Below, piece by piece: positions 9,793 to 19,455 of a stretch of DNA of 64,000 nt. The notes under the pieces are model-generated. The model saw only the letters and a program-made list of their open reading frames with translations, was not told where the DNA came from and searched no databases. How positions within the stretch are numbered: position 1 is the stretch's first letter; each line of letters begins with the position of its first letter. Position numbers and translations under genes: made by a program. The stretch is taken from contig NZ_BMYM01000002.1 of the NCBI RefSeq assembly GCF_014652275.1, positions 310,001 to 374,000 on the forward strand, given 5' to 3'. The stretch is from Parahalioglobus pacificus (lineage in GTDB: Bacteria > Pseudomonadota > Gammaproteobacteria > Pseudomonadales > Halieaceae).

Positions 9793-10350
9793 TCAGGCCC
9801 GGATCACGCGGTCGGTGGCAAGATCACGGATAACCGACGGCCGTGTCCCCGGCCCGGTTTCACCCGGTGCGATCGCATCCAGCGTACCGCCAAAGTAACG
9901 CACAACCTGAAAACGGCGCCGGGGCGCTTGCTTGCCCGCAGGATTGGCCGAGGTTGAAATCAAAGGAGCGCCCCAGGCCTGACACAAGGCTTGCACCACC
10001 GGATGACTGCTTACTCTCACCGCCACCGTATCGTGCTGGCCGCTTACCCATTGGGGAATACGCCCCTGGTGTGGCACCAGCCATGTGTTGGGACCAGGCC
10101 ATGAGGCCTCCAGCTTCTTGCGCTGCGCTGGCGTAATGCCCGCCAATAGACCCTCCAGCTGCCCAATATCTGCAGCAACAATTATCAGGCCTTTCTCGAC
10201 AGGCCGTTGCTTGAGCTCCAACAGACGAAGGACCGCCTCGGCATCAAGCGGGTTGCAGCTCAGACCCCAGACAGCCTCTGTAGGACAGGCAACAACGCCG
10301 CCGAGGCCAAGGATGTCTGCCACTGACTGCACTCGAAACGTTGTCTGCAC
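9793..10350 (-). CDS. tsaC: L-threonylcarbamoyladenylate synthase (YrdC/Sua5 family)
   Basis: Makes threonylcarbamoyl-AMP from threonine, bicarbonate and ATP, the first step of t6A37 modification on ANN-decoding tRNAs. The 185-residue single-domain form matches TsaC of E. coli (YrdC, RimN). Signature segments include ACPTEAVWGLSCNP, KQRPVEKGLIIVAAD, WPGPNTWLVP and ISTSANPAGK. The start is GTG at 10350. It sits between dprA and hemF on the same strand, the usual dprA-tsaC neighbourhood of this bacterial group. Confidence 0.95.
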   Translation of the reverse strand: MQTTFRVQSVADILGLGGVVACPTEAVWGLSCNPLDAEAVLRLLELKQRPVEKGLIIVAADIGQLEGLLAGITPAQRKKLEASWPGPNTWLVPHQGRIPQWVSGQHDTVAVRVSSHPVVQALCQAWGAPLISTSANPAGKQAPRRRFQVVRYFGGTLDAIAPGETGPGTRPSVIRDLATDRVIRA

Positions 10351-10450
10351 CGAACACCTACTGCTGTGAATAAAGCCTGCGACTGCGATTCGCTATCGTC
10401 GCGGTCGCGGGGCGCAGAGTGTATCAGTGCCGTAGCAGCGAACCAACGGA

Positions 10451-11575
10451 TTACGCCCTGGCCAGTCCACCGTGACTTCTCACCAGGAAACCCTCCAACT
10501 CCAGCTGCGTCGCCAACGCCTGCAGCTCCGACGCTGACAGGCCCGTATCAGCTGCCAGCTGTTCAGAACTGACCGCGCATTCACTGAGGTGATCAAACAA
10601 ACGCCTGGCTTTGGCGTCTAGCGCCTCGGGGTCACAGCCACTGTTCTGCTCCGGGACCGGCGCAGCAAGGTCGGAAAACCAGCCCAGACCGTCCAGTACG
10701 TCCTGCGCATCTCTGACCAGCGTGGCGCCATCCTTAAGCAGTTGTAAACACCCTGCGCCGCCAGCATGAAGCACCGACCAGGGTACGGCGCAGACATCGC
10801 GGCCTTGCGCGGCAGCCGAAGATGCCGTGAGCAGTGAACCACTGGGTAGCGCCGCCTCTACTACCACCGTAGCGAGTGACAAGCCGCTGATAATCCGGTT
10901 TCTGCGGGGAAAGTGGTGGCGCATGGGCGCAGTGCCTGGCGCGAACTCCGTGACAAGTGCGCCGTGCGCGACAATGTCCTGGGCAAGCGCTTCGTGCCGT
11001 CGTGGGTAAATGGTGTCGATACCACTGGCCATGGCAGCAATGGTTCTACCACCTGCAGCTATCGCTCCCCGGTGACACTGCCCATCGATTCCAAGCGCAA
11101 GGCCACTGGTGACAACCACACCGGAATAGCTCAACTGTTCCGCCAGCTGATGTGCGACCTTCCGCCCTGCCGGACTGCTACTTCGACTGCCAACCATCGC
11201 AACCTGACTCAGTGCCAGGGTGGCGGGGTCTCCACGCACATAGAGCAGCGGCGGTGGGTCAGGGATCACGCTCAGTAGGGGTGGGTAGTCATCGCTGCAA
11301 GGTTCCAGAATGTGAACACCCAGTCGCTGTACAACAACCAAAGCACGTTCCACATCAAACTTAGGTTGCCGCGCCACCCCCGTCTCTCTGGCAAACGCCA
11401 GCGCAGCCAGCTGCACTGGCGTCAAACCTGCGTCCAGCCAGTGAGATTCTGGGGCGCTAAGCGTAGTCAGGGCCGGGCTGCGATTCAGCAGTGCCAGCAA
11501 GGCCTTATCGTTCAGTTCAGGAATGCTGTGAAGCAGGAGGCAGGCGCGCAGCTGCGCCTCGTCGGGTATGAGCAT
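10451..11575 (-). CDS. dprA: DNA-processing protein DprA
   Basis: Loads RecA onto incoming single-stranded DNA during natural transformation; it also occurs in species not known to be competent. The 374-residue protein has an N-terminal helical (SAM-like) region, a Rossmann core with VGSRSSSPAGRK, TSGLALGIDGQCHRGAI and GIDTIYPRRH, and a C-terminal winged-helix domain (about residues 305-370, LSASELQALATQLELEGFL). All three parts are intact. It follows the LysM gene on the same strand and precedes tsaC. Confidence 0.96.
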   Translation of the reverse strand: MLIPDEAQLRACLLLHSIPELNDKALLALLNRSPALTTLSAPESHWLDAGLTPVQLAALAFARETGVARQPKFDVERALVVVQRLGVHILEPCSDDYPPLLSVIPDPPPLLYVRGDPATLALSQVAMVGSRSSSPAGRKVAHQLAEQLSYSGVVVTSGLALGIDGQCHRGAIAAGGRTIAAMASGIDTIYPRRHEALAQDIVAHGALVTEFAPGTAPMRHHFPRRNRIISGLSLATVVVEAALPSGSLLTASSAAAQGRDVCAVPWSVLHAGGAGCLQLLKDGATLVRDAQDVLDGLGWFSDLAAPVPEQNSGCDPEALDAKARRLFDHLSECAVSSEQLAADTGLSASELQALATQLELEGFLVRSHGGLARA

Positions 11576-11630
11576 TGTCTGTCTTCCTTGACATTGGGGT
11601 TTTTGCCAGCACTTCCGGGAAGTGTCAGCC

Positions 11631-11651
11631 GGCCCGGCATCCTGCCGGGCC
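11631..11651. terminator. GC-rich hairpin after the LysM gene
   Basis: GGCCCGGC and GCCGGGCC form a perfect 8-bp stem around a 5-base loop, 11 bp past the LysM stop and before dprA. No T-run follows on the minus strand, so it may act as a weak terminator or an RNA-stabilising hairpin. Confidence 0.4.
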
Positions 11652-11661
11652 GCGAAAATCT

Positions 11662-12696
11662 TTAGGGGTTCTTTACCTTGTCCCCGACCTTGAGAACACG
11701 ATTCGCCTTCAGTACAAGCGCATAGCTCGCCTTTTCAAACGTTTCGAACACCATCAGCAGGCCGGCACGAGAGTCGGGTAGCACCACGTTATCCCCCGCG
11801 ACTTTGTCGGCCACCAGACCGCCTGACTGATAAATCGCCAGCACGTGACCAGTTTCCAGACCGTCGCGCTTTCCTTTATTTAGCACCACCACATCAGTAG
11901 TGCCGATCTGCGTGATACCGCCGTCAACCGCGATCATAAAGCCATCGGTAATGGTTGTTTCGGGTGCCCTGGGCTGGAAAGTGGCATCGATGACGCGCTC
12001 TTCCAGAGGCAACAACCGGTCTGCAATGCGAACCTCTTCAGTGACACGTGTGATTTCGAGCTCGGTCACCGGGTCGCTGTTGCTGCTGAGCAGCTGCGCG
12101 GTACCGATATCCTGCGCCTGATAGCCCAGCAGCTCTTCGGTAATGGGGTCAACGTAGGTGTCGCTTGAACGGTAAATGCCGTAGGTGCGTTCGTCCGCCG
12201 GGAAAGGGCCTCGACCATACACTCGGTCACCCGGTGAGCTAATCAAAGCACCCTGATCGCCCGCGACCACGTAGGCAGAATTGTTGAGCTCATCTGCGCC
12301 CATAATGCGGTGGCCACGCAAAAATGCGCCAATCTGATCAAGCGGGATCAGTGGAATGGCCAGATCCAGCGGTGTCACCCGCATGTTCGGTGTCAGTTTT
12401 ACGTCGCGTCCGCGAGTGAGACGCAGACGGGGCTGCCCGTCTACCCAAACTATATTGAGTACGTCGCCAGGGTAGATGAGATGCGGGTTATCTATCTGCG
12501 GATTAACGTCCCACAACTCGGGCCACAGCCAAGGCTGCTGCAGGTACATGCCCGAGATGCCCCAGAGGGTGTCGCCCTTCTTGACGGTGTAGGTTTCCGG
12601 ATAATCTTCATTCAATGCGACCTGCGCCTGCAGCGTTGCACTGAAAATCACAGACGATGCCAGTAGCAGGCATGCGGTGAGTGACCTAATGTTCAT
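11662..12696 (-). CDS. LysM peptidoglycan-binding domain protein
   Basis: An exported protein of 344 residues. A signal peptide (MNIRSLTACLLLASS ... LQAQ) is followed at about residues 35-85 by one LysM domain (YTVKKGDTLWGISGMYL), which binds peptidoglycan. The remaining 260 residues are a conserved unknown region with no visible catalytic motif. ATG 12696 starts exactly at the signal peptide and has AGGGG upstream; the frame is open to 12765 but the extra part looks non-coding. This LysM gene beside dprA and divergent from def is a common gammaproteobacterial arrangement. It probably acts at the cell wall. Confidence 0.9.
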   Translation of the reverse strand: MNIRSLTACLLLASSVIFSATLQAQVALNEDYPETYTVKKGDTLWGISGMYLQQPWLWPELWDVNPQIDNPHLIYPGDVLNIVWVDGQPRLRLTRGRDVKLTPNMRVTPLDLAIPLIPLDQIGAFLRGHRIMGADELNNSAYVVAGDQGALISSPGDRVYGRGPFPADERTYGIYRSSDTYVDPITEELLGYQAQDIGTAQLLSSNSDPVTELEITRVTEEVRIADRLLPLEERVIDATFQPRAPETTITDGFMIAVDGGITQIGTTDVVVLNKGKRDGLETGHVLAIYQSGGLVADKVAGDNVVLPDSRAGLLMVFETFEKASYALVLKANRVLKVGDKVKNP

Positions 12697-12840
12697 TCTT
12701 GTGCCCCTATCATGGTCTTTCTTATTCTCTGCCCGTAACGTAAAAGCATAGCAGCCTCCCTGCAAATTGCCCCGGCAGATCTGGCATGCTGCCTTTTCAG
12801 GTACGTCCCCTAGCGCTTAGCGCCGCTACCCCAGCAGCTG

Positions 12841-12846
12841 TATAAT
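12841..12846 (+). promoter_or_regulatory. possible -10 box for the def operon
   Basis: TATAAT about 100 bases before the def start, in the 252-bp divergent gap between the LysM gene and def. There is no convincing -35 box at 16-18 bases. I saw nothing else of note in the gap. Confidence 0.35.
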
Positions 12847-12948
12847 AGACACAGTTTGCGGTTGCCATACGCCACTGGCAAGCCAAATGTGACTAATTCA
12901 CCAATGCCTGATTCACCCGATCCGGCCCCTTACTGAGCGTCTGTATTC

Positions 12949-13455
12949 ATGGCTGTACTCGAGATACTGGAATTCCCCGACCCCAGGCTGCGCACCGTTG
13001 CCAAGCCGGTAAAGGTCGTAGACAACGCCATGCGCGCTCTGATCGACGACATGTTCGACACCATGTACGACGCACCCGGTATTGGTCTGGCAGCATCACA
13101 GATCGATGTGCATCAGCGCCTGCTGGTCATTGATGTGTCTGAGGATCGCTCTGAGCCCCTGGTGTTCATCAACCCGCAGGTTGAAGTGCTGGACCCTGAA
13201 CTGGGCGAGTACGACGAGGGCTGTCTCTCAGTGCCCGGGTTTTACGAAACCGTTAACCGCCCTCGGCGCATAAGGGTGAACGCGCTGGACCGCAACGGCG
13301 AGCCCTTCACACGGGAACTGGAAGGCCTGCTGGCGATTTGCCTGCAGCATGAAATCGACCATCTCGATGGCAAACTGTTTGTGGATTACATCTCACCACT
13401 TAAACGCCAGCGAATTCGGCGCAAGCTGGAAAAAGCGCACAAGAAAAGGGCATAA
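12949..13455 (+). CDS. def: peptide deformylase
   Basis: A metalloenzyme that removes the formyl group from the N-terminal methionine of new proteins. The 168-residue length is standard. All three family motifs are present: GIGLAASQ (motif 1), EGCLSVPG (motif 2, metal-binding Cys) and QHEIDHLDG (motif 3, two metal-binding His and the catalytic Glu). It is the first gene of the def-fmt-rsmB cluster; fmt begins 6 bp after its stop, which couples formylation with deformylation. Confidence 0.98.
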   Translation: MAVLEILEFPDPRLRTVAKPVKVVDNAMRALIDDMFDTMYDAPGIGLAASQIDVHQRLLVIDVSEDRSEPLVFINPQVEVLDPELGEYDEGCLSVPGFYETVNRPRRIRVNALDRNGEPFTRELEGLLAICLQHEIDHLDGKLFVDYISPLKRQRIRRKLEKAHKKRA

Positions 13456-13461
13456 CAGAAA

Positions 13462-14430
13462 GTGAGCGCCAACAAACTGCGAATCATCTTCGCAGGCACC
13501 CCCGAGTTTGCAGCCCTTCATCTGGACGCCCTCTTAGACAGCGCTCACAATATCGTGGCGGTGTACACACAGCCTGATCGGCCGGCCGGCCGCGGCAAAA
13601 AGCTGCAGGCAAGCCCGGTGAAACAACGCGCAGTGGCAAGGGGCATTCCTGTGCTGCAGCCGCCTTCACTGAAGGACCCCGAGGTACAGAAGGTACTCAG
13701 CGATTTCGAAGCCGATGTGATGGTTGTGGTGGCCTACGGGCTGATACTGCCGCAGGCTGTGCTCGACGCGCCTCGCCTGGGGTGCATCAATGTGCACGCC
13801 TCACTGCTGCCGCGCTGGCGCGGTGCTGCGCCTATACAACGCGCAATTGAGGCGGGCGATGCCAAAACAGGCACCACCATCATGCAGATGGAGGCCGGGC
13901 TGGATACCGGGCCCATGCTCGCCATGGCCGAATGCCCCATAGAGTCTGAAACAACCGCCGCGGAACTGCACGATACACTGGCCTCCCTTGGTGCCCCACT
14001 GTTGGTGTCCACGCTGGGCTCTGTGGAACAGCATCTGCGTGACGCGGTTACTCAGGACGATTCCCTGGCCTGTTATGCCGAAAAAATTCTCAAGCCCGAA
14101 GCCCGCATCGACTGGCGGGAAAGCGCTGAGGAAATTGCACGCAAGGTTGCCGCTTTCAATCCCTTTCCCGTGTGCTTTACTGAACTGGGCAACGACCGCC
14201 TCAAGCTGTGGCGAGCGACAGCGCAGCCATCAGCAAACCACGAAGCGCCGCCGGGAACACTGCTGGCCAGCGACAACAACGGGATCCTGATTGCCTGTGG
14301 CGAAGGCGCACTGTTGGCCACAGAGTTGCAGCTGCCCGGCGGTCGCGCCATGTCCAGTCAGGACCTGCTCAACGCCCGCGCCCAGTCGTTTTCCCCCGGG
14401 CAGAGGTTGGGTAACAACGCCCAACAATGA
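13462..14430 (+). CDS. fmt: methionyl-tRNA formyltransferase
   Basis: Transfers a formyl group from 10-formyltetrahydrofolate to Met-tRNA(fMet) for translation initiation. The 322-residue protein has the N-terminal formyltransferase domain with IIFAGTPEFAA and the catalytic segment NVHASLLPRWRGAAPIQRAI (Asn, His, with Asp in LDTGPM), and a C-terminal OB-like tRNA-binding domain from about residue 205. The start is GTG at 13462. Its stop overlaps the rsmB start by 4 bp (ATGA), so the two are translationally coupled. Confidence 0.98.
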   Translation: MSANKLRIIFAGTPEFAALHLDALLDSAHNIVAVYTQPDRPAGRGKKLQASPVKQRAVARGIPVLQPPSLKDPEVQKVLSDFEADVMVVVAYGLILPQAVLDAPRLGCINVHASLLPRWRGAAPIQRAIEAGDAKTGTTIMQMEAGLDTGPMLAMAECPIESETTAAELHDTLASLGAPLLVSTLGSVEQHLRDAVTQDDSLACYAEKILKPEARIDWRESAEEIARKVAAFNPFPVCFTELGNDRLKLWRATAQPSANHEAPPGTLLASDNNGILIACGEGALLATELQLPGGRAMSSQDLLNARAQSFSPGQRLGNNAQQ

Positions 14431-15737
14431 GTAAGCCTACGGCCAGGAACACTCGCGCCCTCGCAGCCACCACCGTCGCGCGGGTTATGGCGGGGGATTC
14501 ACTGAATCACTGCCTGCAGACAGCCATCTCGCAATGTGCGCCCGAGAGCCGCGGGCTGCTGCAGGAGTTGTGCTACGGAACACTCCGCCTCTCGCCCCTG
14601 TTGGATGCCGTCATGCAACAGATGCTGAACAAACCGTTAAAAGCTAAAGACAACGATGTTCGGGCCTTGATTCTGATGGGGCTCTACCAGCTGCATGCGA
14701 TGCGGATACCCCCACATGCAGCGGTTTCAGAAACCGTCGCTGCAACCCGCGCCCTCAAAAAACACTGGGCAAAGGGCATGTGCAATGCGCTACTGAGGCG
14801 TTTCCAACGGGACGCTGACGCCCTACTGGATGGCGTAAGTTCTGCCGAACGCAATGCGCACCCCCGCTGGCTATTCGATGCTCTACACAGCCAGTGGCCC
14901 GAGCAGGCGGGGACGATTGTTGCGGCAAATAACGAACGTCCGCCTATGACGCTGCGAATCAACCCCCAGCAGACCTCCCGGGATGCTTACCTTCAGTTGT
15001 TATCTGATCACGACATTGCTGCCTCCCCGGGGGTGGTGAGTGCCGCTGCCGTGCGACTGGAAGACCCCTGTGACGTTGAACTACTGCCTGAATTCGATTC
15101 CGGCTACTGCAGCGTGCAGGATGAGGCAGCGCAATGCGCCGCGGAACTGCTGGATGCGCAACCGGGTGAGTACATTCTTGATGCCTGCGCGGCGCCTGGT
15201 GGAAAAACCTGTCATATCGCAGAGTGCACACCCGGGCTGGAAGCACTGGTCGCGATGGACGTTGACGCAGATCGCCTGCTCAAAGTGCAAGAAAATGCAG
15301 AGCGCCTTCAGCTGGCGGTTGATTGCCGACAAGGCAATGCTGCGCAGCCGGATGATACGCTTGACGGCATGACCTTCGATCGCATCCTTGTGGATGCGCC
15401 CTGCTCCGCCACCGGCGTTATCCGCCGCCACCCGGACGTAAAAATACTTCGGCGCAGCAGTGACGCCCGCGGATTTGCGGCGCAACAACTCGCCATTCTG
15501 CAGGGGCTGTGGCCAAGGCTACGAGACGGCGGAGTCTTGCTGTACGCCACCTGCTCGGTGCTGAAAGAAGAAAACGATGACACGGTTCAGGCTTTCCTGG
15601 GATCGCAACCGGAGGCCTCCATCGAAACCATCTCTCGCAACGGTGGTTACAACACAGAACACGGCTGGCAGCTGCTGCCTGATCCGAATGGGACTGACGG
15701 TTTGTACTACGCGCGGCTGCGCAAAACCCGCGCTTGA
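14427..15737 (+). CDS. rsmB: 16S rRNA (cytosine(967)-C(5))-methyltransferase
   Basis: Methylates C967 of 16S rRNA using S-adenosylmethionine. The 436-residue protein has an N-terminal NusB-like RNA-binding domain (about residues 1-140) and a C-terminal Rossmann methyltransferase domain. The SAM-binding DACAAPGGKT, the PCSATGVIRRHPD motif and the catalytic TCS (YATCSV) are present; the two cysteines are those expected for a C5-methyltransferase. It overlaps fmt by 4 bp and closes the def-fmt-rsmB operon. A gap of 89 bp separates it from trkA. Confidence 0.97.
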   Translation: MSKPTARNTRALAATTVARVMAGDSLNHCLQTAISQCAPESRGLLQELCYGTLRLSPLLDAVMQQMLNKPLKAKDNDVRALILMGLYQLHAMRIPPHAAVSETVAATRALKKHWAKGMCNALLRRFQRDADALLDGVSSAERNAHPRWLFDALHSQWPEQAGTIVAANNERPPMTLRINPQQTSRDAYLQLLSDHDIAASPGVVSAAAVRLEDPCDVELLPEFDSGYCSVQDEAAQCAAELLDAQPGEYILDACAAPGGKTCHIAECTPGLEALVAMDVDADRLLKVQENAERLQLAVDCRQGNAAQPDDTLDGMTFDRILVDAPCSATGVIRRHPDVKILRRSSDARGFAAQQLAILQGLWPRLRDGGVLLYATCSVLKEENDDTVQAFLGSQPEASIETISRNGGYNTEHGWQLLPDPNGTDGLYYARLRKTRA

Positions 15738-15826
15738 GCTTTGTGCATAATTCCCTCTGGTGCGACTTACATTCGCCGGGTCTTTTCTTTAATGTGCCAA
15801 GCAGTTTCTGACGGGGTCGCCGGGCC

Positions 15827-17203
15827 ATGAAAATCATTATTCTCGGCGCCGGCCAGGTTGGCGGCACTTTGGCCGAGCATCTGGCTGACGAGCAAAACGA
15901 TATCACTGTGGTAGATACCAGCAGCGACAAGCTGCGTGCGCTGCATGACCGACTGGATATTGGCACCGTTACCGGTGAAGCCTCCCACCCCAATACCCTG
16001 TTCAAGGCCGGCGCTGACGACGCCGACATGCTCATTGCCGTCACCAATAGCGACGAAATCAACATGATGGCCTGTCAGGTAGCTCACTCGCTGTTCAATA
16101 CGCCCACCAAGATTTCACGCGTGCGCTCGCCGAACTATCTGGCACATCAGGAGCAGTTGTTTAACAGCGGCAACATTCCGGTAGATGTCATCATCGGACC
16201 AGAGCAACTGGTCACCAAGAACATCCGTCAGCTCATCGCCAATCCCGGGGCACTACAGGTATTGGATTTCGCCGACGGTCGCGTGCAGCTCGTCGCGGTG
16301 CGCGCTTATTACGGCGGGCCTATCGTCGGTCAGGCCTTGCAGGAAATCCGCAAACACATGCCCAAGGTCGATACCCGAGTGGCCGCTATTTTCCGGCAGG
16401 ATCGTCCCATTATTCCCGAGGGCGATACGGTTGTAGAAGTCGATGACGAAGTCTTCTTCATTGCGGCCAGGGAAAACATTCGCGCGGTAATGGCAGAGCT
16501 GCGTAAAATCGACAAACCCTACAAGCGGGTGATGATTGCCGGTGGCGGCAATATCGGTGCGACTCTGGCCCAGAGCCTGGAAAACGACTACCAGGTAAAG
16601 GTCATCGAAACCTCCTACGCCCGCTGTCGCGTGCTGTCAGAACGACTGAAGCATTCCATCGTACTCAATGGCAGCGCGGCTGAGCCAAAGCTGTTGACTG
16701 AAGAAAACATTTCATCGACAGATGTCTTTTGCGCGCTGACGAACAACGACGAATCCAACATTATGATGTCAATGTTGGCCAAGCGTCTCGGTGCGAAAAA
16801 GGTGATTACACTGATCACCAATTCCGCCTACGCAGATCTGGTGGGTGATGAAATTGATATCGCCATTTCTCCCCAGCAAATCACCATCGGAAGCTTGCTG
16901 ACGCACGTGCGCCGTGGAGACATCAGCAATGTGCACGCTCTGCGCCGTGGTGCCGCCGAGGCGCTTGAAGTCATCGCGCACGGCGACGCCTATTCATCCA
17001 AGGTGGTCGGTCGGCGACTTGATGAGATTACCCTGCCCGAGGGAGTGAGCATCGGCGCGATCGTGCGCGGCGATGAAGTGCTCATCGCACACCGGCATAT
17101 CGTTGTAGAAACTGATGACCACGTGATCCTGTTCCTGGTTGATCGCCGTAAGATCTCAGCCGTGGAAAAGCTATTTGCCGTCGGCTTCGGCTTTTTTTCC
17201 TAA
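15827..17203 (+). CDS. trkA: Trk system potassium uptake regulator TrkA
   Basis: The cytoplasmic NAD(H)/ATP-binding subunit that gates the TrkH channel. The 458-residue protein shows two tandem RCK repeats: the first starts with [16 protein letters not shown], the second near residue 233 with [16 protein letters not shown]. Each has a Rossmann fold with its own TrkA_C domain. It lies 6 bp upstream of trkH. The def-fmt-rsmB-trkA-trkH order is ancestral in gammaproteobacteria. Confidence 0.97.
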   Translation: MKIIILGAGQVGGTLAEHLADEQNDITVVDTSSDKLRALHDRLDIGTVTGEASHPNTLFKAGADDADMLIAVTNSDEINMMACQVAHSLFNTPTKISRVRSPNYLAHQEQLFNSGNIPVDVIIGPEQLVTKNIRQLIANPGALQVLDFADGRVQLVAVRAYYGGPIVGQALQEIRKHMPKVDTRVAAIFRQDRPIIPEGDTVVEVDDEVFFIAARENIRAVMAELRKIDKPYKRVMIAGGGNIGATLAQSLENDYQVKVIETSYARCRVLSERLKHSIVLNGSAAEPKLLTEENISSTDVFCALTNNDESNIMMSMLAKRLGAKKVITLITNSAYADLVGDEIDIAISPQQITIGSLLTHVRRGDISNVHALRRGAAEALEVIAHGDAYSSKVVGRRLDEITLPEGVSIGAIVRGDEVLIAHRHIVVETDDHVILFLVDRRKISAVEKLFAVGFGFFS

Positions 17204-17209
17204 GACGCC

Positions 17210-18658
17210 ATGCACCTTTCCGTATCACTTCGAATTCTCGGCATCTTGCTGATGCTTTTCAGCAGCACCCTGTTGCTGCCTCTGGTGATTGCCGTTCTCG
17301 AGGATGACAACACCATCACCGGTTTTCTCACGGCGCTTAGCATTACGTTTATTTCTGGACTGGCCTGTTGGCTGCCTGTGCGAAATGCGCGCCACGAGCT
17401 GCGTATCCGCGATGGTTTTCTGATTACCTCACTTTTCTGGACGGTATTGGGTGTGTTCGGCGCACTGCCGCTGGCATTGACCGATGCGCTCAACCTCACC
17501 CCCGCCGAAGCAATCTTCGAATCTATCTCGGGGCTCACCACCACCGGCGCTACCGTTATTTCGGGCCTGGATGCCTTGCCGCAATCCATACTCTTTTACA
17601 GGCAGCTGCTGCAGTGGCTAGGGGGCATAGGGATCATTGTCGTCGCGGTCGCCGTACTGCCGATGCTTGGTATCGGGGGCATGCAGCTCTACAAGGCAGA
17701 AACGCCGGGGCCATCAAAAGACAACAAGCTCACACCGCGCATTACCGAAACCGCAAAGGCCCTGTTTGTTGTCTATCTGGCGCTAACGGTGTGCTGTGCT
17801 CTGGCCTATTGGGCGGCGGGCATGAGTGGTTTTGACGCGGTGTGCCATGCGTTCTCCACAGTAGCCATTGGCGGGTTCTCAACCCATGACGCCAGTATGG
17901 GTTACTTCGAGAGCAACACCATTTTGCTGATCTGCAGCCTGTTCATGGTGGTATCCGCAGTTAACTTCGGCCTGCATTTCACCGTGTGGCGGGCACGCAC
18001 AGCCAAGGCTTACCGCCGAGATTCGGAAACCCGCTTTTTCCTCAGCGCACTGCTGGTGTGTATCGCCGTTACCTGCAGCTACCTGATTCTTACCGATACC
18101 CTGGCCCCCACGGACGCTGTGGTACACGGCCTATTTCAGGCCATCTCTATCTCCACCACCACCGGCTTTACCACACAGGACTTCGCCGGATGGCCCGGCT
18201 TTCTCCCCGTGATGCTACTGATCTTTGCCTTTATGGGCGGTTGCGTGGGCTCTACCGGCGGCGGCATGAAGGCCATGCGCGTGATGCTGGTGTTTAAGCA
18301 GGCAGTCCGTGAGCTGAAGCAGCTGATTCATCCCCATGCCATCATCCCATTGAAGGTAGGCAAGCGTAGAGTAGAGGCCAGCGTTGTGAGCGCGGTGTGG
18401 AGTTTCTTTGCCGTCTACATGCTGGCCTTCGTGACAATTATGTTGGCGCTGATGGCCACTGGGCTGGATTTCACCACCTCTTTCTCTGCTGTCGCTGCGT
18501 CCCTGAATAACCTCGGGCCCGGTCTCGGTCAGGTAGCGGCAAACTACAGCGGCATCAGCGAGCTCGCCAAGGCGATTCTGTGTTTCGCCATGCTTTTGGG
18601 TCGACTGGAAGTCTTTACGTTGTTGGTGTTGTTTACACCGATGTTCTGGCGACTCTGA
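17210..18658 (+). CDS. trkH: Trk system potassium uptake protein TrkH
   Basis: The membrane channel subunit of the Trk potassium uptake system. The 482-residue protein has the four-repeat membrane-pore-membrane fold. Selectivity-filter loops are visible as SISGLTTTGATVI, STVAIGGFSTHDAS, SISTTTGFTTQDF and AASLNNLGPGLG. The GGCVGSTGGGMKAMR loop, thought to gate the pore, is intact. It is co-transcribed with trkA. Its stop is 5 bp from the stop of the convergent djlA gene. Confidence 0.97.
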   Translation: MHLSVSLRILGILLMLFSSTLLLPLVIAVLEDDNTITGFLTALSITFISGLACWLPVRNARHELRIRDGFLITSLFWTVLGVFGALPLALTDALNLTPAEAIFESISGLTTTGATVISGLDALPQSILFYRQLLQWLGGIGIIVVAVAVLPMLGIGGMQLYKAETPGPSKDNKLTPRITETAKALFVVYLALTVCCALAYWAAGMSGFDAVCHAFSTVAIGGFSTHDASMGYFESNTILLICSLFMVVSAVNFGLHFTVWRARTAKAYRRDSETRFFLSALLVCIAVTCSYLILTDTLAPTDAVVHGLFQAISISTTTGFTTQDFAGWPGFLPVMLLIFAFMGGCVGSTGGGMKAMRVMLVFKQAVRELKQLIHPHAIIPLKVGKRRVEASVVSAVWSFFAVYMLAFVTIMLALMATGLDFTTSFSAVAASLNNLGPGLGQVAANYSGISELAKAILCFAMLLGRLEVFTLLVLFTPMFWRL

Positions 18659-18663
18659 TCGAC

Positions 18664-19455
18664 TCAGCGCAAGCCGCGGGATTTGCGCACCATGTCATAG
18701 GCCGCCTGAATCTCCTGCGACTTTTCGGTTGCGAGCTTGACCATATCCTCCGGCACCCCCTGGGCGATGAGCTTATCCGGGTGGTTTTCACTCATCAGCT
18801 TTCGATAGGCGCGCTTTAGGTCTTTGTCACTGATCGACGCATCCACGCCGAGTGCTGTGTAAGCGTCCTCAAGATTGCTTTGGCCGGTGTTGCCGGCACC
18901 CGCGCCACCGTGAAACTGTCCCTGGGCCTGAGCCATGCGCAGCAGCTGGTCAATGGCAGCTCGGCCCATGCCGAAGGACTGAGCCACCCGGTAAAGTACG
19001 TTCCGTTCGCTGTCATGCAGCTGGGAATCTGACAGAGCCAGAGACACCAAAAACAACAATAGCGTTTGCTGCATTTGTGGCTGGCGACCACAGGCTTCGG
19101 TGAAGCTCCGCACTGCAATATCAGGTTCAAACTCAGGCTTTGCACCTTCCTGAAACAGTTCGATAGCGCGCTTGCGTTGAGCCGCATCCAGACCCATTTG
19201 CCCGAATAGCATTCGCGTGTGGGCGATTTCCTCTTCGCTGATACGGCCGTCTGCCTTCGCCATGTGTCCCAGCAGTCGGAAGGTAGTTTCGAAAAACGTT
19301 TTCTTTATGCGCGCGATTTGCTCTGGCGAGCCAAACTGGGCAGTTCGCGCCATACCACGATCGAAGGCATGGCCCACAAACACGCCCAGCAACAGGCCGG
19401 GAATATTCCCAACGATCAACCCCAATGCGCCGGCGATTAACTTGCCAAATATCAT
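18664..19455 (-). CDS. djlA: co-chaperone DjlA (TerB-like and J domains)
   Basis: A membrane-anchored DnaJ-type co-chaperone that stimulates DnaK ATPase and in E. coli affects the Rcs envelope-stress pathway. The 263-residue protein has an N-terminal glycine-rich helix (ALGLIVGNIPGLLLGVFVGHAFD in two parts: ALGLIVGNIPGLLLG, VFVGHAFD), a TerB-like helical domain (about 50-165), a Gly-rich linker, and a C-terminal J domain with HPD in SENHPDKL. Its start overlaps the upstream acyltransferase gene by 4 bp, so the two form an operon. Confidence 0.93.
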   Translation of the reverse strand: MIFGKLIAGALGLIVGNIPGLLLGVFVGHAFDRGMARTAQFGSPEQIARIKKTFFETTFRLLGHMAKADGRISEEEIAHTRMLFGQMGLDAAQRKRAIELFQEGAKPEFEPDIAVRSFTEACGRQPQMQQTLLLFLVSLALSDSQLHDSERNVLYRVAQSFGMGRAAIDQLLRMAQAQGQFHGGAGAGNTGQSNLEDAYTALGVDASISDKDLKRAYRKLMSENHPDKLIAQGVPEDMVKLATEKSQEIQAAYDMVRKSRGLR